Below are positions 1 to 6,023 of a stretch of DNA of 18,317 nucleotides, in pieces; the stretch's first letter is position 1, and every line of letters begins with the position of its first letter. The position numbers were made by a program, and so were the translations under genes. The notes beneath the pieces were generated by a model, which saw nothing but the letters and a program-made list of their open reading frames with translations, ran no database searches and was not told the DNA's origin. This DNA comes from Candidatus Acidianus copahuensis. Lineage in GTDB: Archaea > Thermoproteota > Thermoprotei_A > Sulfolobales > Sulfolobaceae. The stretch is taken from assembly GCF_000632495.1 (NCBI RefSeq), contig NZ_JFZT01000001.1, positions 1 to 18,317 of the forward strand, written 5' to 3'.

Positions 1-509
1 TTATCCACAATTTCTGGAGTAACCTCGACGTGAAATTGTATTCCTAAGACACTCCCTTTTTTAAAGGCCTGAAAGTACTTCTCACTATAAGCTAAAAGTT
101 CACTTCCTGGAGGGAGAGAAAAAGTATCGCTATGCATTTGGAAGACCTTAATCTCATCTCCTAAAAAGGAAAATTTTCCTATCGTTCTTACCTTTTGTAC
201 ACCAATTTCCGATCCATATGGACCTCTTATCACTTTACCTCCTAATGCCTCTGAAGCTATCTGTGAACCTAAGCATATACCGAGGACTCTCTTTCCTTTA
301 GTATATGCCTTTCTTACAAGATCCATTTCTTTCCTTATATACGGATAATTTTCTGATTCATATACGCTTTGTGGCCCTCCCATTATTATTAACGAGTCAA
401 ACTCTTCATTACCCTTTATATCCTGTCCTTGTATAGAAATGCCATCAATGTATTCTGAAATTGTACCAAGGGTTTCTACTGGATGATTATAAATGGAAAG
501 AACTTTCAT
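1..509 (-). CDS. class I glutamine amidotransferase, GMP-synthase-like (C-terminus cut by window edge)
   Basis: Reading the minus strand from ATG at 509 gives 169 codons that run off the window. The protein has the GATase1 pattern: a glycine-rich IIMGGPQSVY segment near residues 41-50, the nucleophile elbow GICLGSQ with Cys79, and a C-terminal QFHVEVTPE segment with His160 and Glu162, matching the Cys-His-Glu triad. Family members hydrolyse glutamine and pass ammonia to a partner, or hydrolyse gamma-glutamyl bonds. No synthetase domain is visible, so this is either a stand-alone GATase-like enzyme or the glutaminase subunit of a two-part enzyme such as archaeal GuaA. The start is backed by a TATA-like element about 27 bp upstream. 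Its substrate cannot be decided here. It is separated from the next gene by 450 bp and is probably transcribed alone. Confidence 0.88.
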   Translation of the reverse strand, partial: MKVLSIYNHPVETLGTISEYIDGISIQGQDIKGNEEFDSLIIMGGPQSVYESENYPYIRKEMDLVRKAYTKGKRVLGICLGSQIASEALGGKVIRGPYGSEIGVQKVRTIGKFSFLGDEIKVFQMHSDTFSLPPGSELLAYSEKYFQAFKKGSVLGIQFHVEVTPEIVD

Positions 510-530
510 TAAGTTTAATTAGAATTTCTG

Positions 531-540
531 GAATATAAGC
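531..540 (-). promoter_or_regulatory. TATA-like promoter element of the GATase gene
   Basis: On the minus strand this reads gcttatattc. It is centred about 27 bp upstream of the ATG at 509, so the transcript is expected to begin at or next to the start codon (leaderless). Confidence 0.5.
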
Positions 541-812
541 GTATCGTTAGAGATGTATAAATTGCCCATACCTTTCGATAGATCTTCCTGCGTTATCCTC
601 CAACAGATCTCCCTATCACTACAAGGAATTCTATCTCGGAGACTATTTTAAGCCTAATATAGGAGTTACGAATTTTGTAGTCTATATATTAATATCACTG
701 TCTCGGTGGTATTATAGCGTTTCATTAAGTCAGTTATACTCGATCTCTTAACGATACAAAGAAGATGCTAGAAAGCGAATTTATATACTTTGAGGGGGTA
801 ATTATTTTTACG

Positions 813-911
813 ATGAGGTCTCTCTATCCATTAACACTCATTAAGATAAAAAGATTAAGAAAAATAATTTCTAAATTATCTGTAAATTTTAATATATATA
901 AAAATAGATAA
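813..911 (+). CDS. possible tiny leaderless ORF, 32 aa, unrecognised
   Basis: An ATG at 813 opens 32 codons ending in TAA. A good TATA-like element, atttatatac (779-788), is centred about 29 bp upstream, the same geometry as the real first genes of the window, and a GAGGGGG stretch lies at 791-797. The predicted peptide has nine Lys/Arg and no acidic residue, but this may simply reflect the A-rich sequence. I recognise no domain. It could equally be a small RNA start or a chance ORF. Confidence 0.15.
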   Translation: MRSLYPLTLIKIKRLRKIISKLSVNFNIYKNR

Positions 912-931
912 AATATTTCTATAGAAATATT
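912..931 (-). terminator. 20-bp perfect palindrome downstream of the NCS1 permease, possible terminator
   Basis: The sequence is perfectly self-complementary over 20 bp (arms AATATTTCTA / TAGAAATATT, no spacer). It lies 29-48 nt past the permease stop, and in the permease's direction it is followed by a T/A-rich stretch (911 down to about 880). The position favours 3'-end formation. An operator role cannot be excluded. Confidence 0.35.
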
Positions 932-959
932 AAAAAGATTAGTATTATAAAAGATATAT

Positions 960-2423
960 TTATTTTCCTAGTTTGTTTAATGTAACATATAGAATTAGAC
1001 TTATAAACACCGCCAAGTACCATCCGTAATCGTATAGGAAGGAAACAGAGGGGATTATATAGCCTATTACCGGAATCAGGAAACCTATTGCCATAGAGAT
1101 TAGAGCTTTAGTACCATAGCCATAACTATACCAGTACTTTCCATTAGGCATGAAGAGATCCACTAAGCTAATTTTTGTCTTGTGGAGAATCCAGTAGTGA
1201 GCGATCATAACACCTGCTATAGAACCTAAACCAGAACCAATTATTCCTAGAATATTCTCTATCGTTCCAGCATTGTTATACCAAGTCCAAGGCACATAAG
1301 CAAAACTTACAACTGCTGCTACTATTGATGCTTTTCCCAAAGTTCCTAATTTTTTAGGTGCTAAACTGATTAAATCGTAAACCGGAGAGACTATATTGGC
1401 TGCAACATTAACTGAGACAGTAGCTACTACTAAACTCACTCCAATTAAGAGGGCTAAGTATGGATTATTAGTAAATAGATACATTATATTAACTGGATTT
1501 ACGTAATTTATGGCTTGAGATATAGGAACATGATAGAGGTATATCATTGTTGAAACTATTCCTACAGCTATAAAGGAGAAGAGAGTGACAACAACTGGAA
1601 GACCTATTGTTTGACCTATTAATTGATCCCTTTGTGTTTTTGAAAACCTAGTGAAGTCAGGAATGTTAAGAACCAATGTAGCCCAAACACCAGCCATAGA
1701 AGATATAGCTAACATTATGTTGGAAGCTGTTGGATCTACACTTCCCTTTACTGAGAATAGAGGTCCAATACCGTGGGCTAGGGACATTCCGTAAACCATT
1801 AGACCACCCAGAGTCGCAACTATTAAAGGTCCTGCAATTAACTCGAAGTTCTTTACCTCATTCATTCCCTTAAAGAGTACTGCCACATTTAATATCCAAA
1901 AGATTAACATAGATATTGCGATGTTTTCAGGCATTCCAGCAACGTTTGCAGATAGAGAAGTCCATGCAGGATCAAATATTCCAACTACGGCATTTATTAT
2001 CGTACCCCCAACGTAAGTTTGAAGGGCAAACCAGAATAACGCAACTATAGCTCTCATTATCACTGGAACTCTTGCGCCCCTTATTCCAAACATTGGCCTA
2101 ACAGAAGATGGATATGGGATTCCCCACTTAGCGCCAATATGTCCATTAAGGTAAAGTGCAATCAGAAGTGAGCCATAAGCGAAAGCGACAATAAAGAGAG
2201 CTAAGGGACCGCCAAATTCGAAAGTTAAAAGTCCAGCTAGTTCAAAGGCAACTACGTTGTGTGACATACCAGCCCATATCGTAGTAAAGTTTACCCAATT
2301 CCAAGTCTTTACTGCTTTAGGCAATGGAGCTATGTTAGGATTATAATACTTATCTGGAACATTTACATTACCCTGTTCATATTCAGTCACATCTAATTTT
2401 ACGGATGTTTCTTCCTGTGCCAT
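960..2423 (-). CDS. NCS1-family nucleobase/hydantoin/allantoin-type permease
   Basis: This 487-aa, strongly hydrophobic protein has about 12 predicted membrane spans. It carries NCS1 (nucleobase-cation-symport-1) hallmarks: an N-terminal WNWVNFTTIWAGMSHN stretch (about 41-56), then GIPYPSSVRPMFGIRGARVP (about 101-120), and a RAIVALFWFALQTY helix. NCS1 carriers import uracil, cytosine, allantoin, thiamine, pyridoxine or benzyl-hydantoins with Na+ or H+, and the substrate cannot be read from the sequence alone. An acidophile would probably use H+, which is an inference. The ATG at 2423 lies about 28 bp after a strong TATA element, so the mRNA is probably leaderless. It is divergent from the PuuE-like/racemase operon, which fits uptake of the cyclic compound those enzymes would process. 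Length is normal for the family. Confidence 0.88.
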   Translation of the reverse strand: MAQEETSVKLDVTEYEQGNVNVPDKYYNPNIAPLPKAVKTWNWVNFTTIWAGMSHNVVAFELAGLLTFEFGGPLALFIVAFAYGSLLIALYLNGHIGAKWGIPYPSSVRPMFGIRGARVPVIMRAIVALFWFALQTYVGGTIINAVVGIFDPAWTSLSANVAGMPENIAISMLIFWILNVAVLFKGMNEVKNFELIAGPLIVATLGGLMVYGMSLAHGIGPLFSVKGSVDPTASNIMLAISSMAGVWATLVLNIPDFTRFSKTQRDQLIGQTIGLPVVVTLFSFIAVGIVSTMIYLYHVPISQAINYVNPVNIMYLFTNNPYLALLIGVSLVVATVSVNVAANIVSPVYDLISLAPKKLGTLGKASIVAAVVSFAYVPWTWYNNAGTIENILGIIGSGLGSIAGVMIAHYWILHKTKISLVDLFMPNGKYWYSYGYGTKALISMAIGFLIPVIGYIIPSVSFLYDYGWYLAVFISLILYVTLNKLGK

Positions 2424-2446
2424 TTTGTGTCTTACTACACTAAACG

Positions 2447-2456
2447 ATATATAAGC
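2447..2456 (-). promoter_or_regulatory. TATA box of the NCS1 permease gene
   Basis: On the minus strand this reads gcttatatat, centred about 28 bp before the ATG at 2423. It is one of the best TATA matches in the window. Confidence 0.6.
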
Positions 2457-2528
2457 TATAGTTAAAATTAATATGAAAGTTGTACAAAGCCTATTTTCTT
2501 AAAATCATGAATAAAGACAAAAATTACC

Positions 2529-2564
2529 TTATATTGTGAAGGCTATAATCAGAATACAATATAA
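2529..2564. repeat. 9-bp inverted repeat with 18-nt spacer
   Basis: TTATATTGT at 2529-2537 is the exact reverse complement of ACAATATAA at 2556-2564. It lies about 106-141 bp upstream of the permease start. It may be a regulator site, or chance in AT-rich DNA. Confidence 0.4.
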
Positions 2565-2695
2565 ATTCAACGGTTTAAGAGTTGTGTTCTCTACAAGTTT
2601 CGTTATTTTAGTCAATGCGTTAATTCGAATCTTTCGACTATCTCCTTACGTCATACTGGTTTTTTTCCTTCTAGTGAAATAAAAATTTTTTAATT

Positions 2696-2752
2696 CCTGA
2701 CAATTACTTGAATGCATTAATCTAAAATTTTTAGAAAATTATACCTGACAAT
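2696..2752. repeat. direct repeat CCTGACAAT x2 flanking a 15-bp palindrome
   Basis: CCTGACAAT occurs at 2696-2704 and 2744-2752, 48 bp apart. Between them, at 2721-2735, is the palindrome TCTAAAA-T-TTTTAGA. The cluster lies upstream of the 2816 gene and may be a regulatory region. No known binding consensus is recognised. Confidence 0.35.
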
Positions 2753-2775
2753 ACTCCAAGTTTTTATTCCAGTAG

Positions 2776-2794
2776 GGATTAACGTCATTAATCC
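2776..2794. promoter_or_regulatory. candidate operator GGATTA-N7-TAATCC upstream of the PuuE-like operon
   Basis: This is a perfect 6-bp inverted repeat with a 7-nt spacer, 22-40 bp before the ATG at 2816. The GATTA-N7-TAATC core recurs at 4409-4425 before the APC/hydantoinase operon with the same spacer length. A weak TATA-like cattaat (2786-2792) overlaps it. A second candidate, gtttttatt, lies at 2760-2768 and would give a leader of about 25 nt. Occupancy near the core promoter suggests repression. Confidence 0.45.
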
Positions 2795-2815
2795 TTCCAA
2801 CGTTTTTACTTTTCT

Positions 2816-3682
2816 ATGATATACGTATCCGTAACAGTGGATGTAGATGCGATAGCTGGGTGGCTAGGAAGTTATGGAGGACAGGACTCCCTTTGCGATC
2901 TATCAAGGGGAGAATTCGCAGGGAAAGTAGGAGTTCCAAGACTTTTAAATCTAATGGAAAAACTGGGTATAAAGAGCACGTGGTTTGTTCCAGGACATAG
3001 TTTAGAGACATTTAAGGAAGAGATTACCTCAGTAGTAGAGGCTAAACATGAACTGGGAACACATGGATATTCACACGAGAATCCACTTATGTTAACCAAG
3101 GAAAAAGAGGAAAAGATTCTCAAGAAATGCGTAGGTCTAATTGAAGATCTTACTGGGGAGAAACCTAAAGGAAATAGACAGCCGTGGTGGGATATGGCTC
3201 CTTGGACCATAGATAACTTAGAGAAATTAGACTTTACTTACGATAGTAGCCTCATGGGAAGAGAGTTTCATCCATACTTTCTGAGAAAAGGAGATAGATG
3301 GTTTAAAATAGACTACGCAACGGATCCAGAGGAGTGGATGAAGCCCTATGAATTTGGTGAGAAGACTAAAATAATAGAGTTTCCGATATCTTGGTACCTA
3401 GACGATTTACCTCCTCAGATGTTCATGAAACATCCTTACTACAACTATGGATGGACACATCCAGACGTAGTTTATGATGTTATGTTTAAGGAACACTTTG
3501 ATTATCTATATAGTGAAGAAGGTAATGGAATCCTTGTCCTCACAATTCATCCAGACGTAAGTGGTAGAGTCCAAAGTATAAATAGGCTAAAAAAATTACT
3601 AGAATACATTAAGACAAGAGGTTCAAATTTCGTAACTCTTTCAGAGGCATCATCGCTATTCATGGAGGGAAAAATAAAGTGA
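2816..3682 (+). CDS. polysaccharide-deacetylase-fold hydrolase, PuuE allantoinase / cyclic imide hydrolase type
   Basis: This 288-aa protein belongs to the NodB/polysaccharide deacetylase superfamily. Visible motifs are VDVDA with Asp9/Asp11, THGYSH with His83 and His87, NRQPWWD near 120-126, and a C-terminal LTIHPDVSGR with His245. The HPxxSGR ending, the lack of a signal peptide and the length fit the intracellular subgroup that includes PuuE allantoinase, Helicobacter PgdA and bacterial cyclic imide hydrolase, rather than secreted chitin or xylan deacetylases. Such enzymes open cyclic ureides or imides, or deacetylate sugars; the actual substrate is unknown. The stop TGA overlaps the GTG start of the racemase-like gene, so the two are one operon. 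The neighbouring NCS1 permease and hydantoinase favour a cyclic amide substrate, which is an inference. Confidence 0.85.
   Translation: MIYVSVTVDVDAIAGWLGSYGGQDSLCDLSRGEFAGKVGVPRLLNLMEKLGIKSTWFVPGHSLETFKEEITSVVEAKHELGTHGYSHENPLMLTKEKEEKILKKCVGLIEDLTGEKPKGNRQPWWDMAPWTIDNLEKLDFTYDSSLMGREFHPYFLRKGDRWFKIDYATDPEEWMKPYEFGEKTKIIEFPISWYLDDLPPQMFMKHPYYNYGWTHPDVVYDVMFKEHFDYLYSEEGNGILVLTIHPDVSGRVQSINRLKKLLEYIKTRGSNFVTLSEASSLFMEGKIK
3664..3669 (+). promoter_or_regulatory. Shine-Dalgarno motif for the racemase-like gene
   Basis: GGAGGG lies 9 nt before the GTG at 3679 and supports that start over any later ATG. Confidence 0.5.
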
Positions 3683-4362
3683 AGAGAATAGGTTTAATTG
3701 TAGTAGATAATAATGGGGGAAGCGAGTATGATTTCTGGAAACTCTCACCAAAGGGAGTTGGAATATATACAACAAGAATGAAAATGAGACCAAGCGTATC
3801 TCCAGGTCTACATGAACCTGCTGACATGAAACTTTTCAGAATGGAGCTAAAGGAAGAGATCAATAAATTATCCGATTTAGTTGACGTTATAGTTTATCAG
3901 AGAACTTACGGAACGCATAAGAACTATAACGTTATAAAAGAAATCCTAGAAGAGACGGGAAAACCTTACGTAATTGCAGAACATGCGGCTTTGGAATACT
4001 TTAAGGAAATGGGAGTTAGAAGAGTTTGGCTCTTTACTCCATATGGTATTGAAAGAACGGAAGAAGAAGCTAAGTTCTTAGAGGAAAATGGTTTAGAAGT
4101 ACCAGGCTATACTTATCTGGGGTTAAGCAATGGTCTTGAGTACTCTAACGTTGAATACAAGAGGATATTCATAGCATTGATAAGAAATCCTATTGAGGCA
4201 GATGCACTATACCTACACTGTACTAACTTAACTACATATAAGGCTATAGTAGGATTAAGGGAGACTTTAGGAATTCCAGTTTTCTCTGAGAACTCAACAA
4301 GCCTCTTATTAGCGCTGAAAAAAATGGGAGTGAAGCCTACAGTAAGAGCACTTCTTCCCTAG
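3679..4362 (+). CDS. Asp/Glu racemase superfamily protein (maleate isomerase / arylmalonate decarboxylase / hydantoin racemase group)
   Basis: This 227-aa cytoplasmic protein has the features of the maleate isomerase/AMDase branch: N-terminal RIGLIVVD followed by EYDFWKLSPKGVGIYTTRM, a central LFTPYGIERTEEEAKFLEENG, and a C-terminal LYLHCTNL with Cys181 and SENSTSLLLALKKMGV. Racemases and maleate isomerases of this superfamily use two cysteines. Here the first-cysteine region reads VIVYQRTYGTH (about 70-80) with no Cys, so only the second is present, as in arylmalonate decarboxylase. Chemistry is therefore uncertain: racemisation, isomerisation or decarboxylation. The GTG start at 3679 overlaps the upstream stop by 4 nt and has a GGAGGG motif 9 nt before it, which indicates translational coupling. 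Pairing with a ring-opening hydrolase suggests successive steps on one substrate (inference). Confidence 0.82.
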   Translation: MKRIGLIVVDNNGGSEYDFWKLSPKGVGIYTTRMKMRPSVSPGLHEPADMKLFRMELKEEINKLSDLVDVIVYQRTYGTHKNYNVIKEILEETGKPYVIAEHAALEYFKEMGVRRVWLFTPYGIERTEEEAKFLEENGLEVPGYTYLGLSNGLEYSNVEYKRIFIALIRNPIEADALYLHCTNLTTYKAIVGLRETLGIPVFSENSTSLLLALKKMGVKPTVRALLP

Positions 4363-4380
4363 TAAATTGAATCTTTTTTA
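4363..4380 (+). terminator. weak T-rich terminator after the racemase-like gene
   Basis: A six-T run (4374-4379) follows the stop by about 11 nt. T-rich runs of this kind often mark 3' ends in Sulfolobales; no hairpin is seen. Confidence 0.3.
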
Positions 4381-4398
4381 GTGATAGCGCAGAAAATG

Positions 4399-4407
4399 CT
4401 TAAATAA
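4399..4407 (+). promoter_or_regulatory. TATA-like element of the APC/hydantoinase operon
   Basis: gcttaaata is centred about 30 bp before the ATG at 4433. It abuts and partly overlaps the inverted repeat at 4406-4428. Confidence 0.45.
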
Positions 4408-4428
4408 TGATTAAGGGCAATAATCATT
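4406..4428. promoter_or_regulatory. candidate operator: 8-bp inverted repeat with 7-nt spacer
   Basis: AATGATTA (4406-4413) and TAATCATT (4421-4428) are exact reverse complements separated by AGGGCAA. The repeat fills the space between the TATA element and the ATG at 4433, the expected place for a repressor that blocks transcription start. It shares the GATTA-N7-TAATC core with 2777-2793. Confidence 0.55.
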
Positions 4429-4432
4429 TTTT

Positions 4433-6016
4433 ATGAGTAAGAAAGGTTTGTTCATAAGGGAATCTTCTGGACTAATTAGAGAAATGGGAGCCAAACATTC
4501 TTTCGGAAAAGTTTTAGCATTGATAGTACCTATCTCAGCTTACTATACACTAATATATTCTCCAGCGCTTCCTTCAGCAAACTGGAACATTGGAATTGTA
4601 ATAGCAGCTATCCTAGCTCTTCCTATATTTTTTACATACCTCAAATTAGCTGAATATATACCTAGATCCTCTGGAGAATATGTATACATATCCAGAATAC
4701 TAGGCCCTATCCCAGCTACTGTTCAAGGTATAGCTAATATCTTCTCAACGCCCTTACTTGCAGCCCTTCTTTCACAAATCGAAATATCTGCTGGATTGGC
4801 TCCTGCAATACAACTAATTGGAATGGTGACGCACAACTATGGCCTACTTAATTTAGGAACACAAATGCTTACTAACCCAACCTTTTTCTTTATGTCCACA
4901 GCTATAGTCCTATTTCTAATGTGGATCGTTAGCATTCTTCCTCCTAGGCATATGGCTAACTTTATGTTTGTAATCGCAAGTCTACAAGTAATAGGAGGTA
5001 TACTTATTGTAGGGATATTATCACAAGGTATGAAAACTTTTGAATACGCATTTAATTCGATCTCAAAAACTAGCTTTCAAACGCTTTACTCTCATGGTCT
5101 AAGTTATTATTCTCCACTTGCAAATCCGCTTGAAACATTAATTTGGGCAATTTTAATGATGATGTGGCTTTTCATATGGTTCTTTGCTCCTTCTTATTTT
5201 GCTGGGGAGTATAAGAAAGCGTCTAATTCTTTAAAGTTAGGAATGGTATCGGGCTATGCGGTTGCGGCAATAATAATTTTCGGACTAGTTTTTACCACCG
5301 AATACTCTATGGGCATACCTTTCTTTAATTATGTATCTTTAAATGGATGGGGAAGTTCAATACCTCTATCAGCAAGTTCAGGTTATATTGCTTGGGCAGG
5401 AATAATTGCATTAAGCAGTCCCACCTTAGCTATAATCATGGCAATCCTAAACTTAGGTTTACAATTCGTTGCTATGCCATTGAGCTTAGCAATTCCAAGC
5501 AGAGTGATGTTAGCTATGTCTTTTGATAGAATTTTGCCAGAAAAATTGGCTTATGTAAGCCCGAGATTACACACTCCTTTATTGGCATCATCTATTGTCC
5601 TTGCTATGAGCATGTTTTATGAATATGCTACTCAATTCCTTGGATTCGAAGTATCGGTAATTGTATTAATAGGAATTCTATTTCTTTACCAATTCTTACT
5701 TGCAACAATCTCCGCTTTAGTTGGAGGTATTAGAGGGATTACAGGAGTTGACCTTAAGAAAGAAGAAAGAAGAAAACTGATCTTTTATGGGGGTTTAGGT
5801 TCAGCGATCCTTATTATGGCAACTTTCTTCGCTTTATGGTACGCAACTATAAATAGTTTGTACGCTTCAATGGTAATTGGAATTCCTATGATAAATTATC
5901 TTGTAATCGGTTTAATACCTGTAGCTGGAGTAATAACATTCTTAACTAGTAAATTTACAAGAAAAAGAGAAGGAATAGATCTCGAGTTATTATTCAAAGA
6001 AATACCACCTGAGTGA
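4433..6016 (+). CDS. APC-superfamily permease (paralogue 1)
   Basis: This 527-aa integral membrane protein has roughly 12 hydrophobic spans and an amino acid-polyamine-organocation (APC) layout. It has an N-terminal LFIRESSGLIREMG tag just before the first span, a proline- and glycine-broken first helix region, YIPRSSGEYVYISRILG near residues 73-90 (APC-like SGG/SGEY signature), and a late MLAMSFDRILPEKLA segment. It probably imports an amino acid, a carbamoyl amino acid or a related compound by H+ symport, with the substrate unknown. The ATG lies about 30 bp after a TATA-like element, so the mRNA is probably leaderless. The hydantoinase-like gene starts 7 nt after its stop, so both share one transcript and probably one substrate. 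It shares N- and C-terminal tags with the permease at 7500. Confidence 0.85.
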   Translation: MSKKGLFIRESSGLIREMGAKHSFGKVLALIVPISAYYTLIYSPALPSANWNIGIVIAAILALPIFFTYLKLAEYIPRSSGEYVYISRILGPIPATVQGIANIFSTPLLAALLSQIEISAGLAPAIQLIGMVTHNYGLLNLGTQMLTNPTFFFMSTAIVLFLMWIVSILPPRHMANFMFVIASLQVIGGILIVGILSQGMKTFEYAFNSISKTSFQTLYSHGLSYYSPLANPLETLIWAILMMMWLFIWFFAPSYFAGEYKKASNSLKLGMVSGYAVAAIIIFGLVFTTEYSMGIPFFNYVSLNGWGSSIPLSASSGYIAWAGIIALSSPTLAIIMAILNLGLQFVAMPLSLAIPSRVMLAMSFDRILPEKLAYVSPRLHTPLLASSIVLAMSMFYEYATQFLGFEVSVIVLIGILFLYQFLLATISALVGGIRGITGVDLKKEERRKLIFYGGLGSAILIMATFFALWYATINSLYASMVIGIPMINYLVIGLIPVAGVITFLTSKFTRKREGIDLELLFKEIPPE

Positions 6017-6023
6017 GAAAGAA

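Larger units (their letters stand above)
510..959. other. AT-rich intergenic region with no recognised full gene
   Basis: This 450-bp gap lies between the GATase start and the 3' end of the NCS1 permease. I find no tRNA, rRNA or CRISPR pattern. It contains one possible tiny leaderless ORF (813-911) and a 20-bp perfect palindrome (912-931) just past the permease stop. The stretch around 553-720 gives only short broken frames on both strands and I recognise no protein remnant in it. Confidence 0.6.
2424..2815. other. divergent intergenic region with several small repeats
   Basis: This 392-bp region separates the NCS1 permease (-) and the PuuE-like operon (+). It holds the permease TATA box, a 9-bp inverted repeat with an 18-nt spacer (2529-2564), two copies of CCTGACAAT (2696-2704 and 2744-2752), a 15-bp palindrome between them (2721-2735), and the GATTA-N7-TAATC repeat at 2776-2794. 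I see no gene in it. Confidence 0.6.

Noticed and set aside
541..720. Possible decayed gene or transposon remnant between the GATase and the NCS1 permease
   Set aside because: Short broken frames exist on both strands, but no recognisable protein pattern, terminal repeats or target duplications are visible.
2814..3210. Minus-strand open frames opposite the PuuE-like gene
   Set aside because: They lie wholly inside a gene with clear motifs and show no domain features, so they are antisense shadows.
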